A stretch of DNA of 64,000 bases. Origin: an uncultured Alistipes sp. GTDB lineage: Bacteria > Bacteroidota > Bacteroidia > Bacteroidales > Rikenellaceae. The position numbers were made by a program, and so were the translations under genes. The DNA lies in the NCBI GenBank assembly GCA_944320685.1, contig CALUIK010000003.1, positions 62,001 to 126,000 on the forward strand, in the 5' to 3' direction. Of this stretch, positions 1 through 9,225 are shown in pieces. Position 1 is the stretch's first letter, and the number at the start of each line of letters is the position of its first letter. Below the pieces are notes generated by a model, which saw nothing but the letters and a program-made list of their open reading frames with translations, did not search any database and was not told the origin of the DNA.

Positions 1-1
1 C

Positions 2-646
2 GGCCGTGTTACGGCGCAGGCCGTGCCGCTGGCGCTGGGCATAGTGCCCGAAAAGCTGGAGGCGAAGGTTGCCGCACGTCTAAACGATGTGGTCGTCGAG
101 GACGGTTATACGTGTGACTTCGGCCTTTTGGGCAGCCGCTATGCGCTGCGTATGCTGGTCAAGCACGGCTATGTCGAGACGGCGTACCGTCTGGCTACAC
201 AGACACGCCGCCCGTCGTGGGGCAATTGGATCGTCGAGGGATTCACCACACCCCTCGAGACGTGGGCCCTGCGCGAGAACTTCTCCGACTCGTCGGCCAA
301 CCATGTCTTTTTCGGCGACATAGCGGCATGGATGCAGAGCGACATCGCCGGCATAAACTACGATGAGTCGAAGCCCGGCTTCGAGAATATCGTCATCCGC
401 CCGCACTTCCCCGCCGAGATGGAGTGGGCCGAGGCTTCGTACCATTCGGTGCGCGGCGTGGTGCGTTCGGCTTGGCACCGCAGCCGCAACCATATCATCC
501 TTGAGGTTACGATACCTCTCAATACTACCGCCACGATCTACACCGATGGCGTGTACAAGATCAAGGGCAACGGTTCGACCTACCGTTTCGTGGTGAACGA
601 GCGGGCCGCAATGAAATACGCGGGGCCCGTAACGGAGCGGAAATGA
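2..646 (+). CDS. GH78 alpha-L-rhamnosidase, C-terminal part (5' end outside window)
   Basis: The reading frame is open from the window edge, so this is the last 214 residues of a larger protein. The visible part matches the end of bacterial alpha-L-rhamnosidases of family GH78: the segment with WIVEGFTTPLETWALRENF, then SSANHVFFGDIAAWM, SDIAGINYDESKPGFENI and a C-terminal beta-sandwich with GVVRSAWHR. These enzymes hydrolyse terminal rhamnose from plant glycans and glycosides, usually in the periplasm or outside the cell in gut Bacteroidetes. The catalytic acids lie upstream of the window and cannot be checked. The gene converges on the Clp gene, with a shared terminator between them. A nine-G run follows the gene at 676-684. 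Confidence 0.82.
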   Translation, partial: GRVTAQAVPLALGIVPEKLEAKVAARLNDVVVEDGYTCDFGLLGSRYALRMLVKHGYVETAYRLATQTRRPSWGNWIVEGFTTPLETWALRENFSDSSANHVFFGDIAAWMQSDIAGINYDESKPGFENIVIRPHFPAEMEWAEASYHSVRGVVRSAWHRSRNHIILEVTIPLNTTATIYTDGVYKIKGNGSTYRFVVNERAAMKYAGPVTERK

Positions 647-718
647 TACGTCGGTTCCATGCCGAGGAATCGCATGGGGGGGGGAGACCAAGTAGGGGAG
701 CTCCTTCATGGCAGAAAA

Positions 719-750
719 GCGTCCGGCTTCCCATGCGGGAAGCCGGACGC
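719..750. terminator. bidirectional intrinsic terminator
   Basis: A perfect 14-bp GC-rich stem (719-732 with 737-750) closes a 4-base loop. A-rich sequence precedes it and T-rich sequence follows it. It sits between the convergent rhamnosidase and Clp genes and can serve both. Confidence 0.8.
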
Positions 751-793
751 CGTTTCATTCATTTCGTAAAGCGGGTTGGATCTTTGCGCCGCG

Positions 794-3241
794 TCATGCC
801 ACGCGCAGCGTTATTCGGTCGTTGCCGTCACTGTCTACGGTGACACTGCCGCCGTTGCGCAGTTTGCCGTCGATGATGAGTGTCGAGATCGGGTCCTCCA
901 CCTCGTCGAGCAGCGTGCGCCGCAGGGCGCGCGCGCCGTACCGTGATTCATATCCCAACTGTGCGAGGCGGTGCCGTGCCTTGGGCGTGATGGTCACTTC
1001 GTACCCCAGTTGCCGTGTGCGGGAGAGCATGCCGTCGAGTTCCAGATCTACGATGCGTTCCACGTCGTCGATCGTGAGCGTGCGGAAATATATTATGTCG
1101 TCGATACGGTTGAGGAACTCGGGCGCGAATGTCCGTTCCAGCGCCTTGCGGTATTCCGTTTCGGGTGCGGCAGTGATGTTGGCATCCTTCGACAGGGTGT
1201 TGTATCCCACCTGCGAGCTCTTCTCGGCCGCGGCGCGCGAGCCGACGTTCGATGTCATTATTATCACCGTGTTGCGGAAGTCGACGGTGCGTCCCGCGCC
1301 GTCGGTGAGGCGCCCCTCGTCGAATATCTGCAGCATCGTGTTGAATACGTCGGGATGCGCCTTCTCGATCTCGTCGAAGAGTACGACGGCGTAGGGCTGG
1401 CGCCGTACGGCCTCGGTGAGCTGTCCGCCCTCGCCGTACCCGACATACCCGGGAGGCGAGCCTATGAGGCGAGCCACGTTGTGTTTCTCGCCGTACTCCG
1501 ACATGTCGATGCGGATAAGCCCGTGGCGCGTGTCGAAAAGCCATTGCGACAGTTCCTTGGCCAACAGCGTCTTCCCGACACCCGTGGGCCCCACGAAAAG
1601 GAATACCCCTATCGGGCGGCCGGCATCCTTCAACCCCGCGCGCGAGCGGCGCAGCGACCGCGAGACACGCTCGACTGCCTCCGACTGCCCGATGACGCGC
1701 CCCTGCAGGTAGCCGGCCAGCGAACGCAGGCGTTCGGCCTCGCTGCTTGAGATGCGGTCGGCGGGGATACCCGTCATGTCGGTTATCACGCGCTCGACAT
1801 CTGCAGCCTCTATGACGGCAGGATTGCTCTGCATGTCGCGGTGCCACGCCGCGCGCTGTTCGTTGAGGCGTGACTTGAGCGCCAGTTCGCGCAGGCGTGC
1901 CGTGGCCGCCTTCTCATAGATCAGGGCAGATACAGCCTCGCGCCGTTCGCGGGATGCGGCGTTCATCTGCCGTTCGGTCTCGCGGATGGCTTCGGGTTCA
2001 TGCGCCGTGAGTACGTGTCTGCGGGCGCCGGCCTCGTCCATGGCGTCGATCGCCTTGTCGGGGAAGTGGCGGTCGGTGATATACCGTTCGGTCAGGGCGA
2101 CGCATGCGTGCAGCGCCTCCTCCGAATAACGTACGTTGTGGTAGCGTTCGTAGTATGGCGCTATGTTGTGGAGAATATCGAGCGTCTGTGCCGCCGACGT
2201 GGGTTCTATGATCACCTTCTGAAAACGGCGTTCGAGTGCCGCGTCGCTCTCGATGTTTTCGCGGAACTCGTCGAGGGTGGTGGCTCCGATGGTCTGCAAC
2301 TCTCCGCGTGCGAGTGCCGGCTTGAGTATGTTGGCCGTGTCAAGGCTGCCCTGTGTGGCGCCGGCACCGACGATCGTGTGTATTTCGTCGATGAAGATGA
2401 TGGTGTCGTTACGCCGGCGCAGTTCGTCGAGCAACTGCTGCATGCGCTCCTCGAATTCGCCGCGGAACTTGGTCCCCGCGATGAGCGACGCCACGTCGAG
2501 CGAATATATCGTTTTGTTGCGTATGGTGCACGGCACTTCGCCCGAGGCTATTCGCAGGGCAAGCCCCTCGACGATGGCGCTTTTGCCTACGCCCGCCTCG
2601 CCTATGAGGATGGGGTTGTTCTTCTTGCGGCGCGAGAGTATCTGTATGACGCGCTCTATCTCCGTCTCGCGTCCCACTACCGGGTCTATGCGGCCGTCGC
2701 GCGCCTGCTGCGTGAGGTCGGTGCCGAATTTGTCGAGCATAGTGCCTGCGGCGGGCTTGCCCTCGTCATCGTTGAGGTCTACCACGCGCAGGCGTATGGC
2801 CGATGGTTCGTCGAGCGGAGCGGTCAGCTCGTCGATTGTAGAGGCCATTGTCTGTGCGTTTATGCCGTATAGGGCCAGTACCTGCGAGGTGGCTGTGGTC
2901 GTGTCGCGCATGATGTCGAACAGAGCGTGTGCCGTGGATATGCTGCGCATGGCTCCGCACGTTGACAGCAGGTGTTGCCGGTACTCCTTGTAGAAGGTTT
3001 CGGGCAGCGAGGTCTCGTCCTGAGGCTGGCTCTTTACGAGATTCTCGATCCGCAACGGCAGTTGGAACATCTCCCAGTCCTTGAGCCGTGACGCAATGGC
3101 GCGATAACCCATCGACCCGTCCTCGCGCAGTATCTCCATCGCGAGGCGGTCCTTATATGATTGCCGTATGTCGGCCTTTGTCGTATCGAACGTGACGCGG
3201 GCGAATACGGCTTCCAAGGTTTTCGAAATCTTAGTATCCAT
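794..3241 (-). CDS. clpC: ClpA/ClpC-family AAA+ unfoldase
   Basis: An 815-residue protein with the class I Clp architecture: an N-terminal repeat domain (about 1-145), AAA+ module 1 (Walker A GEAGVGKS at 214-221, Walker B IIFIDE near 281-286), a middle linker (about 410-470), and AAA+ module 2 (Walker A GPTGVGKT at 551-558, Walker B VVLFDE near 619-624, followed by the SNVGS sensor segment). It unfolds substrate proteins with ATP and normally passes them to ClpP. The loop that docks ClpP in ClpA/C (xGF/L) may correspond to VGY at 678-680, a conservative variant. The middle linker is short, which favours ClpA/ClpC over ClpB. It is a single gene with no clp partner nearby. The choice between the ClpC and ClpA names is inference. 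Confidence 0.88.
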   Translation of the reverse strand: MDTKISKTLEAVFARVTFDTTKADIRQSYKDRLAMEILREDGSMGYRAIASRLKDWEMFQLPLRIENLVKSQPQDETSLPETFYKEYRQHLLSTCGAMRSISTAHALFDIMRDTTTATSQVLALYGINAQTMASTIDELTAPLDEPSAIRLRVVDLNDDEGKPAAGTMLDKFGTDLTQQARDGRIDPVVGRETEIERVIQILSRRKKNNPILIGEAGVGKSAIVEGLALRIASGEVPCTIRNKTIYSLDVASLIAGTKFRGEFEERMQQLLDELRRRNDTIIFIDEIHTIVGAGATQGSLDTANILKPALARGELQTIGATTLDEFRENIESDAALERRFQKVIIEPTSAAQTLDILHNIAPYYERYHNVRYSEEALHACVALTERYITDRHFPDKAIDAMDEAGARRHVLTAHEPEAIRETERQMNAASRERREAVSALIYEKAATARLRELALKSRLNEQRAAWHRDMQSNPAVIEAADVERVITDMTGIPADRISSSEAERLRSLAGYLQGRVIGQSEAVERVSRSLRRSRAGLKDAGRPIGVFLFVGPTGVGKTLLAKELSQWLFDTRHGLIRIDMSEYGEKHNVARLIGSPPGYVGYGEGGQLTEAVRRQPYAVVLFDEIEKAHPDVFNTMLQIFDEGRLTDGAGRTVDFRNTVIIMTSNVGSRAAAEKSSQVGYNTLSKDANITAAPETEYRKALERTFAPEFLNRIDDIIYFRTLTIDDVERIVDLELDGMLSRTRQLGYEVTITPKARHRLAQLGYESRYGARALRRTLLDEVEDPISTLIIDGKLRNGGSVTVDSDGNDRITLRVA

Positions 3242-3401
3242 AAGTGTCCGTTTTGTCGTTTTTCGGCAATATAACGTAAAAACATAATTCTATATTATGT
3301 TAAATGGAAGGGCGGTTATATATTATGCTGACTGTCAGTAAGGTTGTGTGTGAATGCCTTTCGTCGGCGACGGTCGGTGCGGGAATATGTCGAAGAGACA
3401 A

Positions 3402-3430
3402 CGCCGAATGTCCTATATGGGCATTCGGCG
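3402..3430 (-). terminator. hairpin downstream of the flavoprotein gene
   Basis: A 9-bp inverted repeat (3402-3410 with 3422-3430) lies about 50 bases past the stop of the minus-strand flavoprotein gene. It has no clear U-run, so its role as a terminator is only probable. The rest of 3242-3479 holds nothing else recognisable. Confidence 0.4.
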
Positions 3431-3479
3431 TGTCGGGCCACCCTAATCCGTTGCGGGGCGGCAGGGCGGCGCAGGCTGT

Positions 3480-4016
3480 TTATACGGCTGCTCCGGCCTC
3501 GTATGCCTCGCGCATTGCAGGCATTGATTTCACCTCTCCTGCCTGCCATACGCCGAGTCCGTATATTATGCCTCGCTCGACGGGCTTGTCGAGGCAGTCG
3601 AGGAATCCGCGGAGCACGGCCACCGTGGGCTGCATCGCCTCGATATCACGTTCGGCTGCTGTCATTATCAGATAGAACTCTTTGTTCGATAATTCCGTGT
3701 AACGTGCGCAGCAGCGGTCGATGAGGGTCTTGAGCTGGGCGCTCATCGAGTAGAAATATACGGGCGTCCCCAGCACTATGACGTCGGCATCGAGCATTGC
3801 GGCGATTATGTCGGCTGCGTCATCCTTCTGCGGGCAGGACTTGCCGGTGGTACATATGCCGCAGCCGAGGCAGTAGTTCACTTGCATGTCGCGCAGGAAG
3901 ATCTTCCGCACCGAGTGTCCCGCATCCGTCGCTCCGTGCATGAATTGGTCGCACAACGTGTCGGAGTTGCCCCCGCGGCGGGGCGATGATGAGATGATAA
4001 TGATTTTTTTAGCCAT
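3480..4016 (-). CDS. iron-sulfur flavoprotein / NAD(P)H-dependent FMN reductase family
   Basis: A 178-residue flavodoxin-like protein. The N-terminal SSSPRRGGNSDTL segment is the FMN phosphate-binding loop of NADPH-dependent FMN reductases, and GTPVYFYSMSAQLKTLIDR is the second family signature. Cysteines at 49, 52, 55 and 61 form CX2CX2CX5C, the compact cysteine motif known from iron-sulfur flavoproteins (Isf), which hold a 4Fe-4S cluster next to FMN. The likely role is cytoplasmic electron transfer, perhaps in oxygen or peroxide detoxification; its partner is unknown. A -7 box (TAACTTTG on the minus strand, 4038-4045) lies just upstream, inside a small palindrome. Confidence 0.8.
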   Translation of the reverse strand: MAKKIIIISSSPRRGGNSDTLCDQFMHGATDAGHSVRKIFLRDMQVNYCLGCGICTTGKSCPQKDDAADIIAAMLDADVIVLGTPVYFYSMSAQLKTLIDRCCARYTELSNKEFYLIMTAAERDIEAMQPTVAVLRGFLDCLDKPVERGIIYGLGVWQAGEVKSMPAMREAYEAGAAV

Positions 4017-4020
4017 GTTA

Positions 4021-4051
4021 TGTGTTTTTTAACACAGCAAAGTTACTTTGC
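4021..4051 (-). promoter_or_regulatory. promoter -7 box within adjoining palindromes
   Basis: On the minus strand 4045-4038 reads TAACTTTG, a match to the Bacteroidetes -7 element. It lies inside the inverted repeat GCAAAG-TTA-CTTTGC (4037-4051). A second inverted repeat TGTGTT/AACACA (4021-4036) separates it from the start codon at 4016. No good -33 TTTG is seen. The overlapping symmetry could be a repressor operator or a leader hairpin. Confidence 0.45.
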
Positions 4052-4131
4052 AGTGGTCTCCGCGGCGTACCCCGATTACGGATATAGTTACCATTTTTAT
4101 CTTTTATGCCTGATCGGGAGCGGTGTGCCGG

Positions 4132-6132
4132 TCATTGCCTTTTCGGGACGACAAGCACGGCGTCGGCATACAGCGTCCCCGTAACCTCGCCGCCGTTATC
4201 GAACTCGACATAGCCGGAGGTGCCGGCACGCAGGTCGTACTCGCCGAGACTGACCCATTCGCCCGAGGTCTGGCCGTGTATGGTGACGGCGTCGTAGTCG
4301 ATCGTAATGCGCTTGTGTTCGGCGCCGTCGAAAACGGTAAGCTGCGATAGTTTCGACATGCCGCCGCGTTTGCTGTAATAGGTGTAGATGGTGTATCTGC
4401 CGTCGCGTTTGACGCTGAATGGGTAGCGCAGCGCTTCGGTGCGGACCGTGGGTTCGAGCATGTAGAGCGAGGGGCCGTAGCCGCCGTATGTGTTAACGCG
4501 GCGCCATTGCGAGTTGCCTGCGGGCTCCACGGCCGTGTCGTCGACCAAGATGTCGGGCGCGGTACCGTCCAAAAGCGGGTCCTCGTCGTACATGCGTTGT
4601 ATTTGGGCCACGTCGATCTTCTGTACGTCGGTGTTGTTGTCGATGGCGAGGCATGCCGCCTTGGCTGCGCTCTGCCCGAGTACCATGAATACGGGTTCCA
4701 TGCGTATCGAACCGTATGCTATGTGGCTGGCCGAAAGGCATACGGGTACCAGCAGGTTGGTACACTCCTCACGCTTGGGCGTGATCGAACGGTAGGATAC
4801 CGGATAGGGCGAGCCTATGCCGATCTGTACGTCGCCTTCGTTCTTGACCATCGCCCTGCCATCCTTGTGTATGACGATGCGCTGGCAGTTGTGCGAGTCC
4901 ATTGTGTAGGCCGCCATACCCACGCCGTCTTCCACCGTAGTACGGTTCTCGCAGTCGGCCTGCGTGGCGACATATTCGCCCACCATGCGACGGCTCTCGC
5001 GTATGTAGAGCTGCGGCGTCCAATGCCCGTTGTCGGTATATTCGTCCTTGGGGAGCCCCCAGCGCAGCATCTCGCGGCGCATGGTCTCGGGGACGCGCTC
5101 GTCGTGGCCGAGGAAGTACAGCAGTCCGAGCGTATAGCTCAAGTGCTCGTCGAATATCTTTTCGCGCTGGCGGTACGATGCTTCGGGATAGTGGTGGTTC
5201 ATGCCTATCATGTCGGTCGAGAAGCCCCCGTTGTTGTTTATGTCGGTCTTGCGGTTTGGCATGTGGCTCATGGATATGTACGAGTTGAGGTCGTCGCTGC
5301 CTCTGGCTTCGATGAGGCGCAGCAGCAGCTCGTAGCGTGCAGGGTCGTAGTCGGCGGGACGCTCTATTGGGAGGCTGTTGCCGGCCTCGTCGGTGAGACA
5401 TATGCGGAAATTGTATGCCTGTACCTTGTCGTCGCCGCTGCCTTCGGGTGCGAGTGTGCCGTCGGATATGCCCCACAGAAGTCCGCTCGTGCTGTCACCC
5501 TTGATGACGTAGGGGTCGACACCGTCGGGGAATTGGTGTGTGGGGCGCATGTGTACGCCGTTCCATGTCTCGCCGTAGAGATCGTTGCCTTCACGGCCGA
5601 CGACATACGATACGCCGGCACGGGCCATCAGGTCGCCTTCGTACGAACTGTCGATATACTGCTTGGCGTGCACGACGGTGCGGCCGAGAGGTTTGCCGGT
5701 ATCCTGCAGGCGTATCGATTCGATGCGGGTGCCATGTTTGTCTGCGCTGAGGATGCGGTGCCCGTAGAGCATATCGACGCCGCCGCGCTCGATGTAACCG
5801 TTGAAGATGTCGAGGGCGACCTTCGGTTCGAATATCCACTTCTCGAGTTCGCCGTAGTGTTGCCCCACACGGCGGTAGAAGTCGAGAGAGAGGCCTTCGA
5901 CGGCCTGTTTGTTGCCGATGTCGGTTTGTCCGAGGCCTCCCGACGAGAGGCCTCCGGCGCGGTGCCCGGGTTCGACGACGACGACCGTCTTGCCCTGCAT
6001 GGCGGCCGAGTAGGCGGCGATGACGCCCGACGAGGTGCCTCCGTAGACGCAGATGTCGTATTCGAGAGTTCGGGTGCAGCCGCCTGCCGTGAGCAGGAGG
6101 ATGAGGGCGGGTAGGACAGCGGTTCTTTTCAT
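4132..6132 (-). CDS. FAD-dependent oxidoreductase lipoprotein with golvesin-like C-terminal domain
   Basis: A 666-residue secreted protein. It begins with a lipoprotein signal (LLLTAGGC, Cys19), so it is probably anchored in a periplasm-facing or outer membrane. The N-terminal Rossmann dinucleotide-binding segment is YDICVYGGTSSGVIAA (25-40), followed by the acidic strand end VVVEP and the GGLSSGGLGQTD segment of the FAD_oxidored family (PF12831 type). From about residue 535 a beta-rich domain with NTYGGYGPSLY and TGTLYADAV resembles the golvesin/Xly carbohydrate-binding-like domain. Such fusions are common in Bacteroidetes polysaccharide-use regions, but the substrate is not established. It is divergent from rarA. 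A -7 element TACATTTG (minus strand, 6156-6149) gives a very short leader. Confidence 0.82.
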   Translation of the reverse strand: MKRTAVLPALILLLTAGGCTRTLEYDICVYGGTSSGVIAAYSAAMQGKTVVVVEPGHRAGGLSSGGLGQTDIGNKQAVEGLSLDFYRRVGQHYGELEKWIFEPKVALDIFNGYIERGGVDMLYGHRILSADKHGTRIESIRLQDTGKPLGRTVVHAKQYIDSSYEGDLMARAGVSYVVGREGNDLYGETWNGVHMRPTHQFPDGVDPYVIKGDSTSGLLWGISDGTLAPEGSGDDKVQAYNFRICLTDEAGNSLPIERPADYDPARYELLLRLIEARGSDDLNSYISMSHMPNRKTDINNNGGFSTDMIGMNHHYPEASYRQREKIFDEHLSYTLGLLYFLGHDERVPETMRREMLRWGLPKDEYTDNGHWTPQLYIRESRRMVGEYVATQADCENRTTVEDGVGMAAYTMDSHNCQRIVIHKDGRAMVKNEGDVQIGIGSPYPVSYRSITPKREECTNLLVPVCLSASHIAYGSIRMEPVFMVLGQSAAKAACLAIDNNTDVQKIDVAQIQRMYDEDPLLDGTAPDILVDDTAVEPAGNSQWRRVNTYGGYGPSLYMLEPTVRTEALRYPFSVKRDGRYTIYTYYSKRGGMSKLSQLTVFDGAEHKRITIDYDAVTIHGQTSGEWVSLGEYDLRAGTSGYVEFDNGGEVTGTLYADAVLVVPKRQ

Positions 6133-6148
6133 GGATATGGCATTTTTA

Positions 6149-6156
6149 CAAATGTA
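6149..6156 (-). promoter_or_regulatory. -7 promoter element for the FAD oxidoreductase
   Basis: The minus strand reads TACATTTG, matching TAnnTTTG, 17 bases upstream of the start codon at 6132. The -33 box is not clear at the usual spacing. Confidence 0.5.
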
Positions 6157-6224
6157 CGAAAAAAATCGCGGATTTCCGCAAGCCTGTAGCGGCTGCAGGG
6201 AACAAAATGCCGTGCGGGTGCGAT

Positions 6225-6255
6225 TTTGACGCGTGGGAAATAATCCGTATCTTTG
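6225..6255 (+). promoter_or_regulatory. sigma-ABfr promoter of rarA
   Basis: TTTG at 6225-6228, exactly 19 bases, then TATCTTTG at 6248-6255: a perfect match to the Bacteroidetes vegetative promoter. Transcription should start near 6262. This rules out the in-frame ATG at 6207 and supports the ATG at 6321. Confidence 0.85.
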
Positions 6256-6320
6256 CCTTCGACCGCCCGCGGCCGGCGCGGCCGGAATCGTGCGGCGGCG
6301 GGTGTGAAAAGCAGTTGTCT

Positions 6321-7601
6321 ATGAGCAGCATACCTTTGGCCGAGCGGCTTCGTCCGCAGACCATAGAGGAGTATATCGGGCAGACGCATCTGGTCGGTCC
6401 CGACGGTGTCTTCCGCAAATTCCTCGAGACGGGCAATGTCCCGTCGTTCATCCTGTGGGGCCCGCCCGGGGTGGGTAAGACCACGCTCGCAAAACTTGTG
6501 GCCAACCACCTGAAACGTCCCTTCTATACGCTCTCGGCTGTGACGTCGGGAGTGAAGGAGGTGCGCGAGGTGATAGAGTCGGCGCGTAAGCAGAGTCTCT
6601 TCAACCAGAAGGCGGCGTTCCTCTTCATCGACGAGATCCACCGCTTCAACAAGAGCCAGCAGGACTCGCTTCTGGGGGCTGTCGAACAGGGTATCGTTAC
6701 GCTGATAGGTGCCACGACGGAGAATCCGTCGTTCGAGGTTATCTCTCCGCTGTTGAGCCGCTGTCAGGTATACATTCTCAAGCCGATGAACGACGACGAG
6801 CTCTCCACGCTGCTGCAGCGCGCCATTACGGTGGACGAGGAGCTGCGCCGCCGCAACGTCAAGGTGACGGAGACAGGGGCGCTGTTCCGCTTTGCGGGGG
6901 GCGACGCGCGCAAGCTGCTCAACATACTCGACATCGTTGCCGGAGCCACGGCGGGTGACATCGAGATAACGGATGCCTACGTGACCTCGTGCCTGCAGCA
7001 GAACATAGCCCTATACGACAAGAACGGCGAGCAGCATTACGACGTAATCTCGGCCTTTATCAAGTCGGTGCGCGGCAGCGACCCCAATGCGGCGATATAC
7101 TATCTGGCACGCATGTTGGCCGGAGGCGAGGAGCCGCGCTTCATTGCACGGCGTCTGGTGATTCTGGCGTCGGAGGACATAGGGCTGGCCAATCCCAACG
7201 CACTGCTTTTGGCCAATGCCTGTTTCGATACTGTGCACAAGATCGGCATGCCGGAAGCGCGCATAACTCTTGCCGAGACGACCATATACCTCGCTGCCAG
7301 CCCCAAGAGCAATTCGGCGTATATGGCCATAAACGAGGCTTTGGGGTTTGTCTCGCACGATACGACCAACCGTCCCGTACCGCTGCATCTGCGCAATGCC
7401 CCTACCAAGTTGATGGATGAGGCGGGCTATGGCAAGGGATACAAGTATGCGCACGATTTTGCCGGCGGTTTTGTCGAACAGGAGTTCCTGCCCGAGTCGA
7501 TCTCCGGAAAGCGGTTCTATAAGCCCAACACGCAGAACCCTGCGGAGGCGAAGATCGCCGACCGCATACACACGCTGTGGGGGGACAAATACTCGAAGTA
7601 G
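6321..7601 (+). CDS. rarA: replication-associated recombination protein A (AAA+ ATPase)
   Basis: A 426-residue protein of the RarA/MgsA/WHIP family. These AAA+ ATPases act at stalled replication forks. N-terminal features are [16 protein letters not shown], Walker A GPPGVGKT (47-54), the Walker B/DExH segment [16 protein letters not shown] and the sensor [11 protein letters not shown]. The C-terminal half shows the family motifs [18 protein letters not shown] and [13 protein letters not shown]. The length is close to the usual 420-450. The start at 6321 was chosen because the upstream in-frame ATG lies before the mapped promoter and because [12 protein letters not shown] is the typical N-terminus. 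It is the first gene of a probable three-gene run with a hydrolase and a phosphoesterase. Confidence 0.93.
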   Translation: MSSIPLAERLRPQTIEEYIGQTHLVGPDGVFRKFLETGNVPSFILWGPPGVGKTTLAKLVANHLKRPFYTLSAVTSGVKEVREVIESARKQSLFNQKAAFLFIDEIHRFNKSQQDSLLGAVEQGIVTLIGATTENPSFEVISPLLSRCQVYILKPMNDDELSTLLQRAITVDEELRRRNVKVTETGALFRFAGGDARKLLNILDIVAGATAGDIEITDAYVTSCLQQNIALYDKNGEQHYDVISAFIKSVRGSDPNAAIYYLARMLAGGEEPRFIARRLVILASEDIGLANPNALLLANACFDTVHKIGMPEARITLAETTIYLAASPKSNSAYMAINEALGFVSHDTTNRPVPLHLRNAPTKLMDEAGYGKGYKYAHDFAGGFVEQEFLPESISGKRFYKPNTQNPAEAKIADRIHTLWGDKYSK

Positions 7602-7664
7602 ATATTGCGGATACGGGTGGCGGTACATACTTTGTTTATCCGAAGAAAAACCATATCAGGTATT

Positions 7665-8606
7665 ATGAAAAGAATATTTTTATCGATCCTGCCGCTCTTG
7701 GCGGCTTTACATGCCGCGGCGGCCGCGGGCGGGAAGCAGACTATGCTGTATGCGGTCAAGGATGCCGACTCGCTCTATCTCGACCATTATGCTGCCGATG
7801 TCGAGGGACAGCGCCCCTGCATGGTATTTGTCTTCGGCGGCGGTTTTGCCGGAGGTACGCGCGACAACAAGGAGTATATACCGTATTTCGAGTTTATGAA
7901 CGACCACGGTTACGACGTGGTCTCGATAGACTACCGTCTGGGGCTCAAGGATGTGAGCGGTGCGACTGATCTGTCGGTACGCGAGATGGTAGGAATGTTC
8001 AACAACGCCGTGACGATGGCCGTCGAGGATCTCTTCAGCGCCACGCTTTTCGTGCTTGACAAGGCCGACGAGTGGGACATAGACCCGCACATGATCGTTA
8101 CGTGCGGATCGTCGGCCGGTGCCATCACCGTCCTGCAGGCCGAGAACGCGCTCTGCAACCGCAGCGCGACGGCGGCTGTAATGCCCGAGGATTTCGATTA
8201 TGCGGGAGTGGTATCGTTTGCCGGAGCGGTCTTCTCGGTGAAAGGGGCGCCGGAGTGGAACAGCAGGCCCGCGCCGGTGATGATGTTCCACGGCAGTGCC
8301 GATAATCAGGTGCCTTTCGAGAAGGCGTCGGTCTTCGGTGTGGGGTTCTACGGCTCGAAATACATCGTCAGGCAACTCGACAAGGAGGGGTGGCCATATC
8401 GGTTCTATACGATGGAGTATCAGAACCACTCGATGGCCGTGACGCCGATGCGCGACAACCGTTACGATATTATCGCCTTCCTTGAGGAGATGGTGCGCGA
8501 CCGCCGTCCGATGCAGGCAGTGACGGAGGTGCGCAGCGGCGATTTTCCGCCCTGCAGGACGAAATTCAAGGTTATGGATTACGTGCGCGCCAACTACGCC
8601 GAGTAG
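7665..8606 (+). CDS. secreted alpha/beta hydrolase (esterase/lipase-like)
   Basis: A 313-residue protein with a signal peptide (MKRIFLSILPLLAALHAAAAA). The alpha/beta hydrolase fold is shown by an oxyanion-type loop FVFGGGFAGG (55-64), the nucleophile elbow GSSAG (148-152, Ser150), an acid-turn candidate in FHGSADNQVPFE and a late His in QNHSMAVTP. It is probably a periplasmic carboxylesterase, with an unknown substrate. The start at 7665 was chosen over the in-frame ATG at 7605 because it gives a clean signal peptide. It lies 63 bases after rarA and 45 bases before the phosphoesterase, so cotranscription is plausible. Confidence 0.78.
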   Translation: MKRIFLSILPLLAALHAAAAAGGKQTMLYAVKDADSLYLDHYAADVEGQRPCMVFVFGGGFAGGTRDNKEYIPYFEFMNDHGYDVVSIDYRLGLKDVSGATDLSVREMVGMFNNAVTMAVEDLFSATLFVLDKADEWDIDPHMIVTCGSSAGAITVLQAENALCNRSATAAVMPEDFDYAGVVSFAGAVFSVKGAPEWNSRPAPVMMFHGSADNQVPFEKASVFGVGFYGSKYIVRQLDKEGWPYRFYTMEYQNHSMAVTPMRDNRYDIIAFLEEMVRDRRPMQAVTEVRSGDFPPCRTKFKVMDYVRANYAE

Positions 8607-8651
8607 CCGCATCGGGAAAAAGACAGCCTGACAGACGGAACCCACAGACAA

Positions 8652-9149
8652 ATGAAACGTATAGGAGTAATATCAGACACGCACGGCACTTTCGACGACG
8701 TGTTGAAACGGTTTCTCGAGGAGGTCGACGAGATATGGCATGCGGGCGACTTCGGCTCGCTGGAGACGGCCGATGCTATCGCCGCTTTCAAGCCCCTGCG
8801 CGGCGTCTGCGGCAATGTGGACGGCGGCATGACACGCCGCGTATACCACAGTTCGGCGTTCTTCGAGTGCGAGAAGAAACATGTACTGATAACCCATATC
8901 GGAGGCTATCCGCGCCACTATTCGCCTCCAGCCTTGCAACTTATACAGGGCGCGCAGCCCGACATCTTCGTGGCGGGACATTCGCACATACTCAAGGTTA
9001 TGTTCGATCCCGTATACCGGCTGTTATACATTAACCCGGGCGCTGCGGGCGAGTACGGGTTCCACAAGGTGCGTACGGCGGTGCGCTTCACCGTCGACGG
9101 TGACGACATGCGCGACATGGAGATCGGCGAGTGGCCGCGCCGCGGATGA
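8652..9149 (+). CDS. YfcE/MJ0936-family metallophosphoesterase
   Basis: A 165-residue calcineurin-like phosphoesterase. All five metal-binding blocks are visible: ISDTHG (Asp9, His11), HAGDFGS, CGNVDG, ITHIGG and AGHSHILK. This compact single-domain form is the YfcE/MJ0936 type, cytoplasmic Mn-dependent phosphodiesterases with an uncertain natural substrate. The start is the first ATG, and the first residues MKRIGVISDTHG fit the family exactly. It is the last gene of the rarA run and is followed by a strong terminator. Confidence 0.9.
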   Translation: MKRIGVISDTHGTFDDVLKRFLEEVDEIWHAGDFGSLETADAIAAFKPLRGVCGNVDGGMTRRVYHSSAFFECEKKHVLITHIGGYPRHYSPPALQLIQGAQPDIFVAGHSHILKVMFDPVYRLLYINPGAAGEYGFHKVRTAVRFTVDGDDMRDMEIGEWPRRG

Positions 9150-9174
9150 TCTTTCTGCGGCGGATATGAAAGAA

Positions 9175-9202
9175 GGGCGCGGCTTACCGGTGAGCCGCGC
9201 CC
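9175..9202. terminator. intrinsic terminator between convergent genes
   Basis: A 28-base hairpin with GC-rich arms 9175-9188 and 9189-9202 (one G-U type mismatch), followed by a T-containing tail. It lies between the phosphoesterase gene and the convergent DUF3857 gene. Confidence 0.75.
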
Positions 9203-9225
9203 GTTTGCGTTGTCTTGCTGACGTG

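Noticed and set aside
676..684. Nine-G run after the rhamnosidase gene, and a nine-C run at 13625-13633
   Set aside because: Both lie outside coding regions and away from promoters, so phase variation is not suggested.
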